A stretch of DNA of 64,000 nt from Paracoccus aminovorans. GTDB lineage: Bacteria; Pseudomonadota; Alphaproteobacteria; Rhodobacterales; Rhodobacteraceae. The notes below the pieces were generated by a model. That model saw only the letters and a list, made by a program, of their open reading frames with translations, did no database searches and was not told where the DNA came from. Below, one piece after another: positions 36,038 to 45,654 of the stretch. Made by a program: the position numbers and the translations under genes. Positions within the stretch are counted from its first letter, which is position 1. Every line of letters begins with the position of its first letter. Location of the stretch: NCBI RefSeq assembly GCF_001546115.1, contig NZ_KQ955208.1:717653-781652 (forward strand), in the 5' to 3' direction.

Positions 36038-37649
36038 CGCCACGCTCCAGGTTGCGGATGGCGCGGGTCAGCGCCGCCATGTCCTCGCGCAGTTCCGAGA
36101 TCAGCCCGTCGCGGCCACTGGCGGCCTCCTCGACCAGCCGCCCCAGCTGCACGTCGATCGAGCGCAGCCGCATCCGCGCCTCGGGGTCGTCGCCCGCGGG
36201 CGCGCGGGCAGGCGCCTGTTCCAGGATGCGGTCCTGCCCCTCGGCCAGCCGTTCCAGCGCCCGGATCAGCAGGCCGTTGTCGGGCGCCGGGCGTTCGGAC
36301 AGGGCGGCAAGGCGCGTCAGCGTCTCGGCCAGCGCCGGATCGCGTGCCGGCATCTCGGCCAGCGCCGCCAGCCGGTCCTGGCCCGCCGCCAGCCGCTCCA
36401 GCGCCTGCGGCAGCGCGTCAAAGGCAGGCTGGCCGGCCAGCAGACGCGCCTGCCCCTCGGCCAGCCGGTCCAGTGCAGCCAGCAGCCCGGGATCCTGGCG
36501 CGGCGCGGCGGCAAGCCCCGCCAGCCCCTGCTCGACCCCGGACAGCGCACGCGCCGTCGCCTCGCGCTCGGCGGCAAGGGTTGCGCCCAAGCGGTCGCGA
36601 TCCTCGCCCAGAAGCCCCGCCAGCTGCTCGACGCCCTGCGCCAAGGCCAGCGCGCGCTGGTCGGCGGCCGCGGCCTCCTGGTCGCGCAATTCGTCGCGCT
36701 GCGCATAGAATTCCTGCAAGCCGGCCAGCTGCGCCTCGACCCGTTCGGCGAAATCGACCAGCGCCGCCTCGCCCAAGCCATGCCCCTCGCCGCCCAGGCC
36801 GACGCGGGTAAAGCCCGACATCCATTCTTCCAGCTCGCGATAGAAGCGGTTCTGGCCATGGGTGACGAACAGTTCCAGCAAGCCGACGACCAGCGAGCCG
36901 GCCAGGCCCAGGAGCGAGCTGGAAAAGGCCGTGGCCATGCCGCCCAGCTGCGATTCGAGCCCGGTCATCAGCTTGTTGAAGACCTCGATCCCGGTCTCGC
37001 CATCCTTGGGCGCTAGCGCCCGGATGGTGTCCACCACCGCCGGCACCGTGGTCGCGAGGCCATAGAACGTGCCCAGAAGGCCCAGGAAGATCAGCAGGTT
37101 GGCGAGGTAGCGCGTGATGTCGCGCGCCTCGTCGATCCGCGTCGCGACCGATTCCAGGATCGAGCGCGACGATTCGGTCGAGATCACGCCGCCGACCGGC
37201 CCGCGCTGGCCCAAGAGCGCCGAAAGCGGCGCCAGCAGGCGCGGCGCCTGGTCGGCATCGGCGGGCTCGGCCGTGCTGACGCCGCGACCGGCGGCATTGC
37301 GGCGCCGGGCGGCGAATCGCTCGATCCAGCTGACCGACTTCACCAGCTCGGCCACCTGCCAGAAGCAGCCCAGCACCCCCATCACGAAGACGGCCAGGAT
37401 CAGCCCGTTCAGCGCCTCGTTCGAGGAAAAGATGCGCAGGATGCGACCATAGGCGAACCAGGCCCCGGCCACGACCAGCGCCAGCGCGATCAGCATGAGC
37501 ACGATCTGGCGCACGGGTTGCGAGAATTGCGGCTGGCTCGGGCCGGTCAGCCCCGGCTCGCCCCGGCGCGTGGCCGCAAGGCGGGCGGCGCGGGTCTTGC
37601 GGCCTTCGGCGGCAGTTTGCGGCGGCGGATCGGCATCGGACGGGGACAA
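36027..37649 (-). CDS. MotA/TolQ/ExbB-like proton channel protein with long helical tail
   Basis: A 540-residue protein beginning at a TTG with GGAG eight bases upstream. Four membrane helices at about 47-68, 80-103, 181-204 and 241-263; the third and fourth carry the MotA/TolQ pattern (NLLIFLGLLGTFYGLATTV; GGMATAFSSSLLGLAGSLV). The 277 residues after the last helix form a long cytoplasmic helix built of leucine/alanine repeats (LERLAEGQDR type units recur). This is longer than TolQ or ExbB (about 230-250 residues) and resembles ZorA-like stators in shape. It pairs with the overlapping MotB-like gene. Confidence 0.87.
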   Translation of the reverse strand: MSPSDADPPPQTAAEGRKTRAARLAATRRGEPGLTGPSQPQFSQPVRQIVLMLIALALVVAGAWFAYGRILRIFSSNEALNGLILAVFVMGVLGCFWQVAELVKSVSWIERFAARRRNAAGRGVSTAEPADADQAPRLLAPLSALLGQRGPVGGVISTESSRSILESVATRIDEARDITRYLANLLIFLGLLGTFYGLATTVPAVVDTIRALAPKDGETGIEVFNKLMTGLESQLGGMATAFSSSLLGLAGSLVVGLLELFVTHGQNRFYRELEEWMSGFTRVGLGGEGHGLGEAALVDFAERVEAQLAGLQEFYAQRDELRDQEAAAADQRALALAQGVEQLAGLLGEDRDRLGATLAAEREATARALSGVEQGLAGLAAAPRQDPGLLAALDRLAEGQARLLAGQPAFDALPQALERLAAGQDRLAALAEMPARDPALAETLTRLAALSERPAPDNGLLIRALERLAEGQDRILEQAPARAPAGDDPEARMRLRSIDVQLGRLVEEAASGRDGLISELREDMAALTRAIRNLERGDGA

Positions 37650-37731
37650 GCGGCAACTCCATTCCCTGCTTCGTGGGCGACTGTAGTGGCCGGATCGCCC
37701 GCTGCCAAGCGATGCGGCGGGGCGCCGCCGG

Positions 37732-38286
37732 TCAATCCGGCTTTGGTCGCACCAGCAGCCGGACGCGGCGCGCCAGCTCGTCCATCTCCAGGTCCTCGAC
37801 GCCCATCTCGGCCAGGTGCATGGCGGTGTTGAACAGATAGTCGGCGTTCGGACCGCGGCCGCCATGGGCGCGGGCGATGATCTCGGCCTGCTGGGCCATG
37901 TCCAGATGCGCCCAATACTGGTCGTGGTCGCGGCGGATGACATAGGCGACGGCCTCGACCCGGCGCCCGTCGGCCAGCAGCAGCGGCAGCTGCAACTCGG
38001 CATAGGCCTCGGTGGTCAGCTCGCGCTCGCGCAGCCCGGCCAGCGTGTTCGGCCAGTCGGCATCCTCCACCCGCAGCGCCAGCCCCACGCAATGCGCCTG
38101 CGCGTCGATGTCCAGCCCCAGGACCAGCCCCGGCGCCTCGACCGTGCCGCGATAGACCACCGAGCGCAGGCAGAAGCGGCGGGCAAAGCCCTCGACCCGC
38201 GCCTGCACCGTTTCGGCCACCGCAAAGCCGGGATCCCACATCAGCGAGCCATAGGCAAAGACCCAATGCTCTGGCCGCTCACCCAT
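37732..38286 (-). CDS. chaC: gamma-glutamylcyclotransferase, ChaC family
   Basis: Cleaves glutathione to 5-oxoproline and Cys-Gly in characterised relatives. 184 residues from ATG 38286; a GTG four codons earlier is an alternative. Visible: WVFAYGSLMWDPGF (YGSLM substrate loop), RRFCLRSVVYRGT and, later, GPNADYLFNTAMHLAEMG. A catalytic glutamate lies in RERELTTEAY. Cytoplasmic. Confidence 0.92.
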   Translation of the reverse strand: MGERPEHWVFAYGSLMWDPGFAVAETVQARVEGFARRFCLRSVVYRGTVEAPGLVLGLDIDAQAHCVGLALRVEDADWPNTLAGLRERELTTEAYAELQLPLLLADGRRVEAVAYVIRRDHDQYWAHLDMAQQAEIIARAHGGRGPNADYLFNTAMHLAEMGVEDLEMDELARRVRLLVRPKPD

Positions 38287-38378
38287 TCCTGACCCCACCC
38301 CGCTTTGCTTTCGCTTGCGAAAAACTTAGGACAGCATGGCCGCCGATCCAAGACGGCTCGACCGAGACGAGGAAACCC

Positions 38379-39356
38379 ATGCGCCGATTGCTTCTGTGGC
38401 TGACCGTGCTTGCCCTGGCTCTGGGCGGCTTGTGGCTGGGGGCCGAAGGCTTGCTGACCCGAGAGCTGCGCCGAATCGCGGCCGAGACCCCGGGGGTCGG
38501 GATCGGCACCCTGCACGAGCTGCGCCGGCCCGGCCGCATCGGCGTCTCGGCCGTCGCCGTCGAGCTGGAGACGCCCTCGGGCCGGCTGGCGCTGCCGCAG
38601 GCCCAGGCCTGGGTCGGCCCGCTGCACCCGACCGAGCTGCGGCTGGACCTGCCGCCGCAAGCGATGCTGGACGCTGGCACCGGGCCCATGGCGCTGGGTC
38701 TGGCCGATGCCGAGGCCGGCCTTGGCGTGCGCCCGCTGGCCGGCGCCGAATTCCGCAGCGTCTTCGTCCGCTCCGGCCCGCTGACGCTGCAGGGCGCGCC
38801 GCTGGCGCAGGGCTTTGAGGCCCGGGCCCGGCTGGCCGACGACGGCGGCTATGACGTCGCGCTGTCGCTGCACGACCTTGCGCCCGAGGCGCTGTCGAAC
38901 CCCCTGCCCCTGCCCGGCACGCTGAGCCTTAAGGCGACCGGCCGGCTGTGGCTCGACCGACCGCCCTCGCCGCAGACGCTCACGCCCGAGACCATGCCGC
39001 TGCCCACCGGGCTGCGGCTCGACGGGTCAAAGCTGCGGCTGGGCAAGCTCGGCGCCCGCATCCTGGGCGAGGTCCGTGCCGATGCCCAGGGCCGGGCGCA
39101 GGGGCTGCTCGCGGTCTATACGCCCGACGCGCGGCCGATGCTGGACGCGGCGGCGTCGGCCGGGCTGATCCCGCAGAAGGTGGTGATGCTGGCCGGCGCC
39201 ATGCTGAAGAACATCTCGGAACTGCCGCTGCCCGAGGGCGCGGATTTCCCGGCCCCGGCTGCGGGTGAATTGCGCCTGCCGCTGGTCCTGGCCGGCGGCA
39301 AGGTCAGCCTTGGCCCGGTCACGCTGGGCCCGGCACCGCTGTTCCCGCGCCGCTAG
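38379..39356 (+). CDS. DUF2125 domain-containing envelope protein
   Basis: A 325-residue protein with an N-terminal signal anchor (LLLWLTVLALALGGLWLGAEG) and a repetitive beta-rich exported domain (LPQAQAWVGPLHPTELRLDLP). DUF2125 proteins occur in Alphaproteobacteria and have AsmA-like, lipid-contacting character by appearance; the function is not known. Its stop overlaps the convergent tyrA stop by 4 bp. Confidence 0.88.
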   Translation: MRRLLLWLTVLALALGGLWLGAEGLLTRELRRIAAETPGVGIGTLHELRRPGRIGVSAVAVELETPSGRLALPQAQAWVGPLHPTELRLDLPPQAMLDAGTGPMALGLADAEAGLGVRPLAGAEFRSVFVRSGPLTLQGAPLAQGFEARARLADDGGYDVALSLHDLAPEALSNPLPLPGTLSLKATGRLWLDRPPSPQTLTPETMPLPTGLRLDGSKLRLGKLGARILGEVRADAQGRAQGLLAVYTPDARPMLDAAASAGLIPQKVVMLAGAMLKNISELPLPEGADFPAPAAGELRLPLVLAGGKVSLGPVTLGPAPLFPRR

Positions 39357-40282
39357 GCGTCCTTGGCGGGCGTCTGGCTGCGGCCGAAGTCGGGCGCCGC
39401 GGTGTCCTGCCCGGCCTCGATGATGCCGCGCCGGATCGCCCGGGTGCGGGTGAAATAGTCGTGCAGATGCGCGCCGTCGCCCATGCGGATGGCGCGCTGC
39501 AGGACGAACAGCTCCTCGGTGAAGCGCCCGAGGATGTCCAGCACCGCGTCCTTGTTCTGCAGGAACACGTCGCGCCACATCGTCGGGTCCGAGGCCGCGA
39601 TCCGGGTGAAATCCCGAAAGCCGGCGGCGGAATACTTGATGATCTCGCTTTCCGTCACCCGCTTCAGGTGATCGGCGACACCGACCATGGTATAGGCGAT
39701 CAGGTGCGGCGTGTGGCTGGTGACGGCCAGCACCAGGTCGTGATGCGCCGCATCCATCTCTTCGACATTGGCGCCCATGGCCCGGACCAGCCCAGCGAGC
39801 CGCGCCACCGCCTCGGGGTCGCTGCCCTCGACCGGGGTCAGCAGCCACCAGCGGTTGCGAAACAGGCTGGCAAAGCCCGAGCGCGGCCCGGAGTGCTCGG
39901 TGCCGGCCAGCGGGTGGCCGGGCACGAAATGCACGCCCGCGGGGATATGCGGCGCCACCGCCTCGACCACGGCGCGCTTGACCGAGCCCACGTCGGTCAC
40001 CGTCGCGCCGGGCTTGAGGAAGGGCGCGATCTCGGCCGCGACCGCGCCCATGGCGCCGACCGGCACCGCCAGCACGATCAGGTCGGCGCCCTCGGCGGCT
40101 TCGGCCGCGGTCTCGACCACGCGGTCCACCAGCCCGATCTCGCGCGCCGTGGCCCGGGTCTCGGGGCTGCGGGCATAGCCGACGATCTCGCCGGCCAGCC
40201 CGCCCTCGCGCATGGCCAGCGACATGGAACCGGCAATCAGCCCCAGCCCGATCAGGGCGACGCGGTCATAGACCCGACCCAT
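39353..40282 (-). CDS. tyrA: prephenate/arogenate dehydrogenase
   Basis: Oxidative decarboxylation in tyrosine synthesis. 309 residues. NAD site GLGLIAGSMSLAM near the N-terminus (G12-S19); catalytic histidine region HFVPGHPLAGTEHSGP; helical dimerisation domain with VTSHTPHLIAYTM. There is no fused chorismate mutase or ACT domain. The start ATG shares its A with the hisC stop (TGATG). Prephenate versus arogenate preference cannot be told. Confidence 0.93.
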   Translation of the reverse strand: MGRVYDRVALIGLGLIAGSMSLAMREGGLAGEIVGYARSPETRATAREIGLVDRVVETAAEAAEGADLIVLAVPVGAMGAVAAEIAPFLKPGATVTDVGSVKRAVVEAVAPHIPAGVHFVPGHPLAGTEHSGPRSGFASLFRNRWWLLTPVEGSDPEAVARLAGLVRAMGANVEEMDAAHHDLVLAVTSHTPHLIAYTMVGVADHLKRVTESEIIKYSAAGFRDFTRIAASDPTMWRDVFLQNKDAVLDILGRFTEELFVLQRAIRMGDGAHLHDYFTRTRAIRRGIIEAGQDTAAPDFGRSQTPAKDA

Positions 40283-41385
40283 CAGCGCCGCTCCGCCCGT
40301 TCGGCCATGAACTGGCCGATGACATGGGCGACGCGCCGGCACGAGGCCTCGTCGCCCACGGTGATGCGCAGGCAGTTCGGCAGGCCATAGCCGCCGACCC
40401 GGCGCACGATCAGCCCCTGGGCCTTCAGATAGTCGTCGCAGGCCTCGGCCACGGCCTGGTCCTCGAACCGCGCCAGGATGAAATTGGCGCAGGACGTGTC
40501 CGAGGGCACGCCCTTCTCGGCCAGGGCCTCGGCCAGCCAGGCGCGCATGCGGGCGTTCTCGGCCTGGCAGCGGGCGATATGCTCGCGGTCGCGCACGGCG
40601 GCCTCGGCAGCATCGAGCGCGGCCGAGGACAGGTTGAACGGCCCCCGGATGCGGTTCAGCACGTCGATGATCTCGCGCGATCCGTAACCCCAGCCGATGC
40701 GCAAGCCGCCAAGGCCATAGATCTTGGAAAAGGTCCGGGTCATGAACACGTTCGGCAACCGGGTCGCAAGCTCGGCCCCGCCGTCGTAATCCTCGACATA
40801 TTCGGCATAGGCGGCATCAACCACGACGATGGCCTGCGGCAGGGCACGGGCCAGCCGCTCGATCTCGGGCAGGCCGACCATGGTGCCGGTGGGGTTGTTC
40901 GGATTGGCCAGGAACACCAGCCGCGTGTGCGCGCTCGCCCCGGCGATCAGCGCGTCGATATCGGTGACCCGGTCGCGCTCGCGCACGGCGACCGGCGTCG
41001 CCCCCGCGGCATGGGCGCTGATGCGATACATCAGAAAGCCGTGCTCGGTGAACAGCACCTCGGTCTCCGGCCCGGCATAGGCCTGGCACAGAAAATGGAT
41101 GATCTCGTCGGAACCGACGCCGCAGATGATGCGCTCGGGGTCCAGCCCATGCACCTCGCCGATGGCGGCGCGCAGGCTGGCATGATCGGTATTCGGATAG
41201 CGATGCAGGGCATGCGCCGCCCGCACCACGGCCTCGCGCGCCTTTTCGGACGGCCCGAACGGGTTCTCGTTCGAGGACAGTTTCACCACGTTCTCGACCC
41301 CGGCCACCTTGGCGGCCCCGCCCTGGTAGAGCGCGATCTCCATGATCCCGGGTTGCGGAGCGATGACGGTCTGGTTCTGCGACAT
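40282..41385 (-). CDS. hisC: histidinol-phosphate aminotransferase
   Basis: PLP enzyme of histidine synthesis that, paired with tyrA, may also transaminate aromatic precursors. 367 residues. PLP lysine K221 ([17 protein letters not shown]); NENPFGPS and [10 protein letters not shown] are substrate and cofactor segments. Directly upstream of tyrA with a one-base stop/start overlap. Confidence 0.94.
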   Translation of the reverse strand: MSQNQTVIAPQPGIMEIALYQGGAAKVAGVENVVKLSSNENPFGPSEKAREAVVRAAHALHRYPNTDHASLRAAIGEVHGLDPERIICGVGSDEIIHFLCQAYAGPETEVLFTEHGFLMYRISAHAAGATPVAVRERDRVTDIDALIAGASAHTRLVFLANPNNPTGTMVGLPEIERLARALPQAIVVVDAAYAEYVEDYDGGAELATRLPNVFMTRTFSKIYGLGGLRIGWGYGSREIIDVLNRIRGPFNLSSAALDAAEAAVRDREHIARCQAENARMRAWLAEALAEKGVPSDTSCANFILARFEDQAVAEACDDYLKAQGLIVRRVGGYGLPNCLRITVGDEASCRRVAHVIGQFMAERAERR

Positions 41386-41457
41386 GACGGGCCTCTTGCA
41401 AGCCCGGCCCTCTTACCGCCCGGCGCCCGCCTTGGAAAGGCTCGACCACCGGCAGGC

Positions 41458-41535
41458 TTCTTTGCTCTGCAAATACCCATGCGACGGCGCGGCCGGGAAA
41501 CCCCCGCGCGCGTTTTCACCGTTTTCCAAATACTC
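41458..41535 (-). repeat. REP-like repeat pair between ccmG and hisC
   Basis: 41458-41497 is an inverted copy of the unit at 28903-28943. Immediately next to it, 41515-41535 matches the short repeat at 10857-10877. The two half-units flank a GC-rich CCCCCGCGCGCG segment and may form a cruciform or hairpin in the transcript. Confidence 0.7.
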
Positions 41536-41547
41536 CGGCAAGGGTGC

Positions 41548-42096
41548 CTATTGTCCCGCCAGCGCCTTTTCCAGTTCCGGCAGGAAACGCGCGGTGTAAT
41601 CCTCGCGCACCAGCGGCCCGGCATGGCGATAAAGGATGCGGCCGGCGCCATCGACGATGAAGGTCTCGGGCGGTGCGGTCACGCCCCAGTCGATCGCCAC
41701 CCGGCCGCGCGGATCGGCCGCCAGGGCATGAAACGGATCGCCGTGTTCGGACAGAAAGCCCGAGGCCGCGGCCTCGGGGTCCTTCAGGTCGACGCCATAG
41801 ACCGGCAGGCGCTTGGAAAGCTCGGTCAGGGTCGGGTGCTCGGCCCGGCAGGGCGGGCACCAGCTGGCCCAGAAATTCACCAGCTTCACGCCCGGCTGGC
41901 GCAGCATCGCATCGGTCAGCTGCACCTTGCCGGGCAGCGTCTGGTCCCCCACCGCCGGCGCCTCGCGCCCGACGAAGGCCGAGGGCACCGCCTCGGGGTC
42001 GGGCCGCATCAGCGCCCAGCCGGCCAGGCCGGCGAAACCCAGGAACACCGCCACCGGCAGCACCATCAGGGGCGAGACCTTAGCCACGGCGTTCAT
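41548..42096 (-). CDS. ccmG: thiol:disulfide interchange protein CcmG/DsbE
   Basis: Membrane-anchored thioredoxin that reduces apocytochrome c cysteines before heme attachment. 182 residues: N-terminal anchor (VLPVAVFLGFAGLAGWAL), active site WCPPC with C80/C83, and the cis-proline loop APPETFIVD. Start ATG 42096 overlaps ccmD by 17 bp. Periplasmic. Confidence 0.95.
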   Translation of the reverse strand: MNAVAKVSPLMVLPVAVFLGFAGLAGWALMRPDPEAVPSAFVGREAPAVGDQTLPGKVQLTDAMLRQPGVKLVNFWASWCPPCRAEHPTLTELSKRLPVYGVDLKDPEAAASGFLSEHGDPFHALAADPRGRVAIDWGVTAPPETFIVDGAGRILYRHAGPLVREDYTARFLPELEKALAGQ

Positions 42097-42223
42097 GCTC
42101 CTGCAATTCGCGGCGGGCACGGGCATTGGCCAGCACGCTCTGGACGATGACGCCCACCAGCAGCGCCAGGCTGATGCCATAGGCGGCCAGCACGGTCCCG
42201 GCATATTTGCCCAGCTCGATCAT
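42080..42223 (-). CDS. ccmD: heme exporter protein D
   Basis: A 47-residue single-span protein (YAGTVLAAYGISLALLVGVIVQS) with a basic cytoplasmic tail (ANARARRELQEHERRG). CcmD releases holo-CcmE from the CcmABC complex. Overlaps ccmC by 4 bp (ATGA) and ccmG by 17 bp. Confidence 0.93.
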   Translation of the reverse strand: MIELGKYAGTVLAAYGISLALLVGVIVQSVLANARARRELQEHERRG

Positions 42224-42945
42224 GCGCGCATCTCCCTTGCCAGCAGCGCGGCCAGGCGGCGGCGGCGGATCTCGGTCCGGGTACGGACCAGCAAAAGCGC
42301 CAGGAACAAAAGGAAAAAACCCAGCATCGACAGGTACAGCGGGTATTTGTAGACCGCGGACATCCGCTCGCCCGGCGCCAAGGACAGCGAGGCGCCCTGG
42401 TGCAGGCCCTGGTTCCAGAAATTCACCGCATAGCGCGACAGCAGCGCGAAGACCGAGCCGACAAGGCACAGCACGCCGGTCAGGTCGGCGGCGCTGTCGG
42501 GATTCTCGACCGCTGCCCAAAGCGCGATATAGCCGAGATAGAACAGGAACAGGATCAGGAACGAGGTCAGCCGCGGATCCCATTCCCACCAGGTGCCCCA
42601 CATCGGCTGACCCCAGATCGCCCCGGTGATCAGCGCGATCAGCGTCATCACCGCGCCGACCGGCGCCGCCGCCTTGGCGGCCAGCGCGCTGACATGGTGG
42701 CGCCGGACCAGCCAGATCAGCGAGGTGACCAGCATCATCAGCCAGATATTGATCGCCATCAGCGCCGCCGGCACATGCAGGAAGATGATCTTGACCGTGG
42801 CGCCCTGCTTGTAGTCCTGCGGCGTCAGGAAGCCCCAGACCAGCCCCGAGACGGTGCAAAGCGCCGCCCCTGCCACCGCATAGGGCAGGATCGCGCCCGA
42901 GGTGCGCATGAACTTGACGGGGTTGGCATATTCCCAGATCGACAT
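42220..42945 (-). CDS. ccmC: heme exporter protein CcmC
   Basis: A 241-residue, six-helix heme-handling protein. The periplasmic tryptophan-rich motif is WGTWWEWDPRLTS (116-128), with conserved histidine H57 (IIFLHVPAA) and one in LHQGAS as heme ligands. It loads heme on CcmE. The gene is in the ccmABCDG cluster; ccmE, ccmF and ccmH are not in this window. Confidence 0.96.
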   Translation of the reverse strand: MSIWEYANPVKFMRTSGAILPYAVAGAALCTVSGLVWGFLTPQDYKQGATVKIIFLHVPAALMAINIWLMMLVTSLIWLVRRHHVSALAAKAAAPVGAVMTLIALITGAIWGQPMWGTWWEWDPRLTSFLILFLFYLGYIALWAAVENPDSAADLTGVLCLVGSVFALLSRYAVNFWNQGLHQGASLSLAPGERMSAVYKYPLYLSMLGFFLLFLALLLVRTRTEIRRRRLAALLAREMRA

Positions 42946-43008
42946 GGCTTCTCCCTAGCCCGTGCCCGCTTTTCGCTCAAGTGCGCTTCGGTCGCAGCCC
43001 GGGCCCGA

Positions 43009-43665
43009 TCACCGCAGATTGACCCGCAGCGCCGCCGCGGCCGCGAAGGGCACCAGCGCCAGCACGCCGAGCGTGACTCCGGCCAGGAAGATCAGCGCCG
43101 GCAGCGGATCGCCGCCCGCGGCGCCGCGCCGCACCGCCTCGGCGCCGAAGATCAGCGTCGGCACGTAAAGCGGCAACACCAGGAGCGACATCAGCAGGCC
43201 GCCGCGGCGCAGCCCGACCGTCACCGCCGCGCCGAAGGCGCCCAGCATCGACAGCGCCGGCGTGCCGATCAGCAGCGAGACCACCAGCCAAGGATAGGCC
43301 GGCCCGGGTAGGTGCAGAAGCAGCGCGAAGACCGGCGCCGCCAGGGCCAGCGGCAGGCCGGTCACCAGCCAATGCGCGCAGGCCTTGGCCGCGACCGCAC
43401 CCTCCAGCGGCAGCGGCGCGGTGGCGAGCAGGTCGAGGCTGCCGTCCTCGAAATCCAGCGCGAAGATGCGGTCGAGCGACAAGAGGCACGAGAGCAGCGC
43501 GCCCACCCACAGGATGCCCGGCGCGATGCGCGCAAGCGTGCCGCCCTCGGGGCCGACGCCAAAGGGCACCAGCGTGCAGGTAATCAGGAAGAACGCCAGC
43601 GCCAGGCCGAAGCCGCCGCCGGCGCGGGTCGCCAGACGCAGGTCGCGCAAGAGCAGCGCCTTCAT
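43009..43665 (-). CDS. ccmB: heme exporter ABC permease CcmB
   Basis: A 218-residue permease with six hydrophobic segments; family parts [35 protein letters not shown] and [18 protein letters not shown]. Partner of CcmA, with which it overlaps by 4 bp. Confidence 0.95.
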   Translation of the reverse strand: MKALLLRDLRLATRAGGGFGLALAFFLITCTLVPFGVGPEGGTLARIAPGILWVGALLSCLLSLDRIFALDFEDGSLDLLATAPLPLEGAVAAKACAHWLVTGLPLALAAPVFALLLHLPGPAYPWLVVSLLIGTPALSMLGAFGAAVTVGLRRGGLLMSLLVLPLYVPTLIFGAEAVRRGAAGGDPLPALIFLAGVTLGVLALVPFAAAAALRVNLR

Positions 43666-44294
43666 GCGAAAGCCTCGTTGAAGCCGGCCGGGCGGGTGTC
43701 GCGCCGCGCCGGCCCGGCGCGGAACGGGGTCAGGTCCAGGGCCACGGCCTCGGGCAGGCCCAGGTCGATATGGGTGGCGATCAGCGCCGCGCCGCCCTGC
43801 CCCAGATGGGCGCGCAGCATGGCCGCGAACAGCGCCACCGAATCACGGTCCAGCGATACCGTGGGCTCGTCCAGAAGCCAGACCGGCCGGCCGGTGACCA
43901 TCAGCCGCGCCAGCCCCAGCCGGCGCTTCTGCCCGGCCGACAGCGCATGCGCCGGCCGCGCCGCCAGGTCGCGCAGGTTCATCGCCGCCAGCGCCGGGGC
44001 AATGTCGCGCCGACCAAAGACCTCGGCCCAGAACGCCAGGTTCTCGGTCACGCTCAGCGCCGGCTTCAGCCCGTCGGCATGGCCGGCATAGGCCATGGTC
44101 TCGGGCGCGGCCTCGACCGTGCCGGCCACGGCCGGCTGCAACCCGGCCAGCGTGCGCAGAAGCGTGGTCTTGCCGATGCCGTTCGGGCCGCGCAGCACCA
44201 GCACCTGCCCGGGTTCGACGGCGAAGGACAGGTTCTCGACGGCGCGCAGCCCGCCCCGCGCCACGGCAAGCTCGCGGACGGCGAGCAGGCTCAT
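43662..44294 (-). CDS. ccmA: heme exporter ABC ATPase CcmA
   Basis: A 210-residue ATP-binding subunit: Walker [10 protein letters not shown] (36-44), signature LSAGQKRR (118-125), Walker [12 protein letters not shown]. It releases holo-CcmE from CcmC by ATP hydrolysis. Overlaps ccmB and the Mth938-like gene, each by 4 bp. Confidence 0.96.
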   Translation of the reverse strand: MSLLAVRELAVARGGLRAVENLSFAVEPGQVLVLRGPNGIGKTTLLRTLAGLQPAVAGTVEAAPETMAYAGHADGLKPALSVTENLAFWAEVFGRRDIAPALAAMNLRDLAARPAHALSAGQKRRLGLARLMVTGRPVWLLDEPTVSLDRDSVALFAAMLRAHLGQGGAALIATHIDLGLPEAVALDLTPFRAGPARRDTRPAGFNEAFA

Positions 44295-44647
44295 AGCGGG
44301 ATCAGCGCGCAGGCGACGCGCCGGCCCTCGGCCAGCGTCACGTTGTAGCTGCGCGCGGCCGAGGGCGAGCTCATCGGCTCGGCCATGACCCCCGCCGCCT
44401 CGAGCGCCTGGGTCAGCGCGCGCGGCGGAAAGGCGATCTCGGCCCCCATGCCCAGGAACAGCACGTCGACCGAACCGGCCAGCGCCAGCAGCGCCGCGGC
44501 GTCCTCGAGCCCGCCCCAGGGCCGCACGCCCTCGGGCGTGACGATGACGGCGCCGCGATGCACCGTGCCGCCGACCCGGAAAAAGCCGGGGCCGTAGCCG
44601 TCCACCGGCACGGCCCCCGAAAATTCGGTCGGTGTCATCACCGCCAT
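44291..44647 (-). CDS. Mth938-like domain (DUF498) protein
   Basis: A 118-residue small soluble protein with [20 protein letters not shown] and [14 protein letters not shown], typical of the Mth938/NDUFAF3-like fold. In mitochondria a relative helps assemble complex I; the bacterial role is unknown. Its position right after secF and before ccmA is conserved in Rhodobacteraceae as far as I recall. The ATG shares a base with the secF stop. Confidence 0.9.
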   Translation of the reverse strand: MAVMTPTEFSGAVPVDGYGPGFFRVGGTVHRGAVIVTPEGVRPWGGLEDAAALLALAGSVDVLFLGMGAEIAFPPRALTQALEAAGVMAEPMSSPSAARSYNVTLAEGRRVACALIPL

Positions 44648-45642
44648 CAGGGCGCGTCCCGGAAGGCGGCCGGGATGTCCTCGCCCGGGGCCTGTTCCTT
44701 CTTCGCGCCGGGCTTGGTCCAGTCGCGCTTGACGCCCAGCCACAGCACGATGTTCTTGGCGACATAGACCGTGGAATAGGCGCCGACGAAGACGCCCCAG
44801 AGCATGGCGAAGACGAAGCCGCGGATCACGTCGCCGCCGAAGATCATCATCGCGCCAAGCGCCAGCGCCGTGGTCACCGCCGTCATCACCGTGCGCGACA
44901 GCGTCTCGTTGACGGTCAGGTTCATCACGTCGATCAGCGGCATGGACTTGAACTTGATCAGGTTCTCGCGCAGCCGGTCAAAGACCACGACCGTGTCGTT
45001 GACCGAATAGCCCAGCGTGGTCAGCAGCGCCGCGATGGTGGTCAGGTCGAACTTCAGCTGGAACAGCGAGAAGATGCCGACCGTCAGCAGCACGTCATGC
45101 ACGATCGAGACCACGGCCCCCAGCGCGAACTGCCATTCGAAACGCAGCCAGATATAGGCCATGATCGCAAGGGTCGCCGCGCCCACGGCGTAGAATGCCG
45201 TCTTGATGAGCTCACCCGAGACCTTGGGCCCGACCGATTCCACCGCGGCGAAGCGGACCTGCGGATCGACGGTCTTCAGCGCCGCCTCGACCTGGTTCAG
45301 CTGTTCGGGCGTGACCGAGCCGGTGGCGTCGGTGGTGCCGATGCGGATCATCGCGACATGCTTCTCGGTGCCGAAGCTCGGGTCGAAGACCTCGGTGATG
45401 GCGATCTCGCCCAGGTCGAGCTCGTCGAGCGCCTGGCGATAGTCGCCGACCTCGAAGGCGGTGCTGCTTTCGGTGCGGATGGTGGTGCCGCCCTTGAAGT
45501 CGATGCCGAAGTTCAGCCCCATGACCAGCACGACGACCAGCGAGGCCACCATGGCCACGGCCGAAATGCCGAAGGTCAGCCACTGCCAGCGGAAGAAGTT
45601 GAAGTTCGTGACTTCGGGGACCAGTTTCAGACGGAATGCCAT
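44647..45642 (-). CDS. secF: protein translocase subunit SecF
   Basis: A 331-residue six-helix protein of the SecDF complex, which uses the proton gradient to pull translocating proteins. Seen: [50 protein letters not shown] and a C-terminal basic tail. Encoded 12 bp after secD. Confidence 0.97.
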   Translation of the reverse strand: MAFRLKLVPEVTNFNFFRWQWLTFGISAVAMVASLVVVLVMGLNFGIDFKGGTTIRTESSTAFEVGDYRQALDELDLGEIAITEVFDPSFGTEKHVAMIRIGTTDATGSVTPEQLNQVEAALKTVDPQVRFAAVESVGPKVSGELIKTAFYAVGAATLAIMAYIWLRFEWQFALGAVVSIVHDVLLTVGIFSLFQLKFDLTTIAALLTTLGYSVNDTVVVFDRLRENLIKFKSMPLIDVMNLTVNETLSRTVMTAVTTALALGAMMIFGGDVIRGFVFAMLWGVFVGAYSTVYVAKNIVLWLGVKRDWTKPGAKKEQAPGEDIPAAFRDAP

Positions 45643-45654
45643 GTTTCTGCCCCC

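Noticed and set aside
34667..37649. Complete Zorya defence system
   Set aside because: ZorA/ZorB-like shapes are present, but neighbours are chaC and a NYN protein; no ZorC, ZorD or ZorE, so a defence island cannot be claimed.
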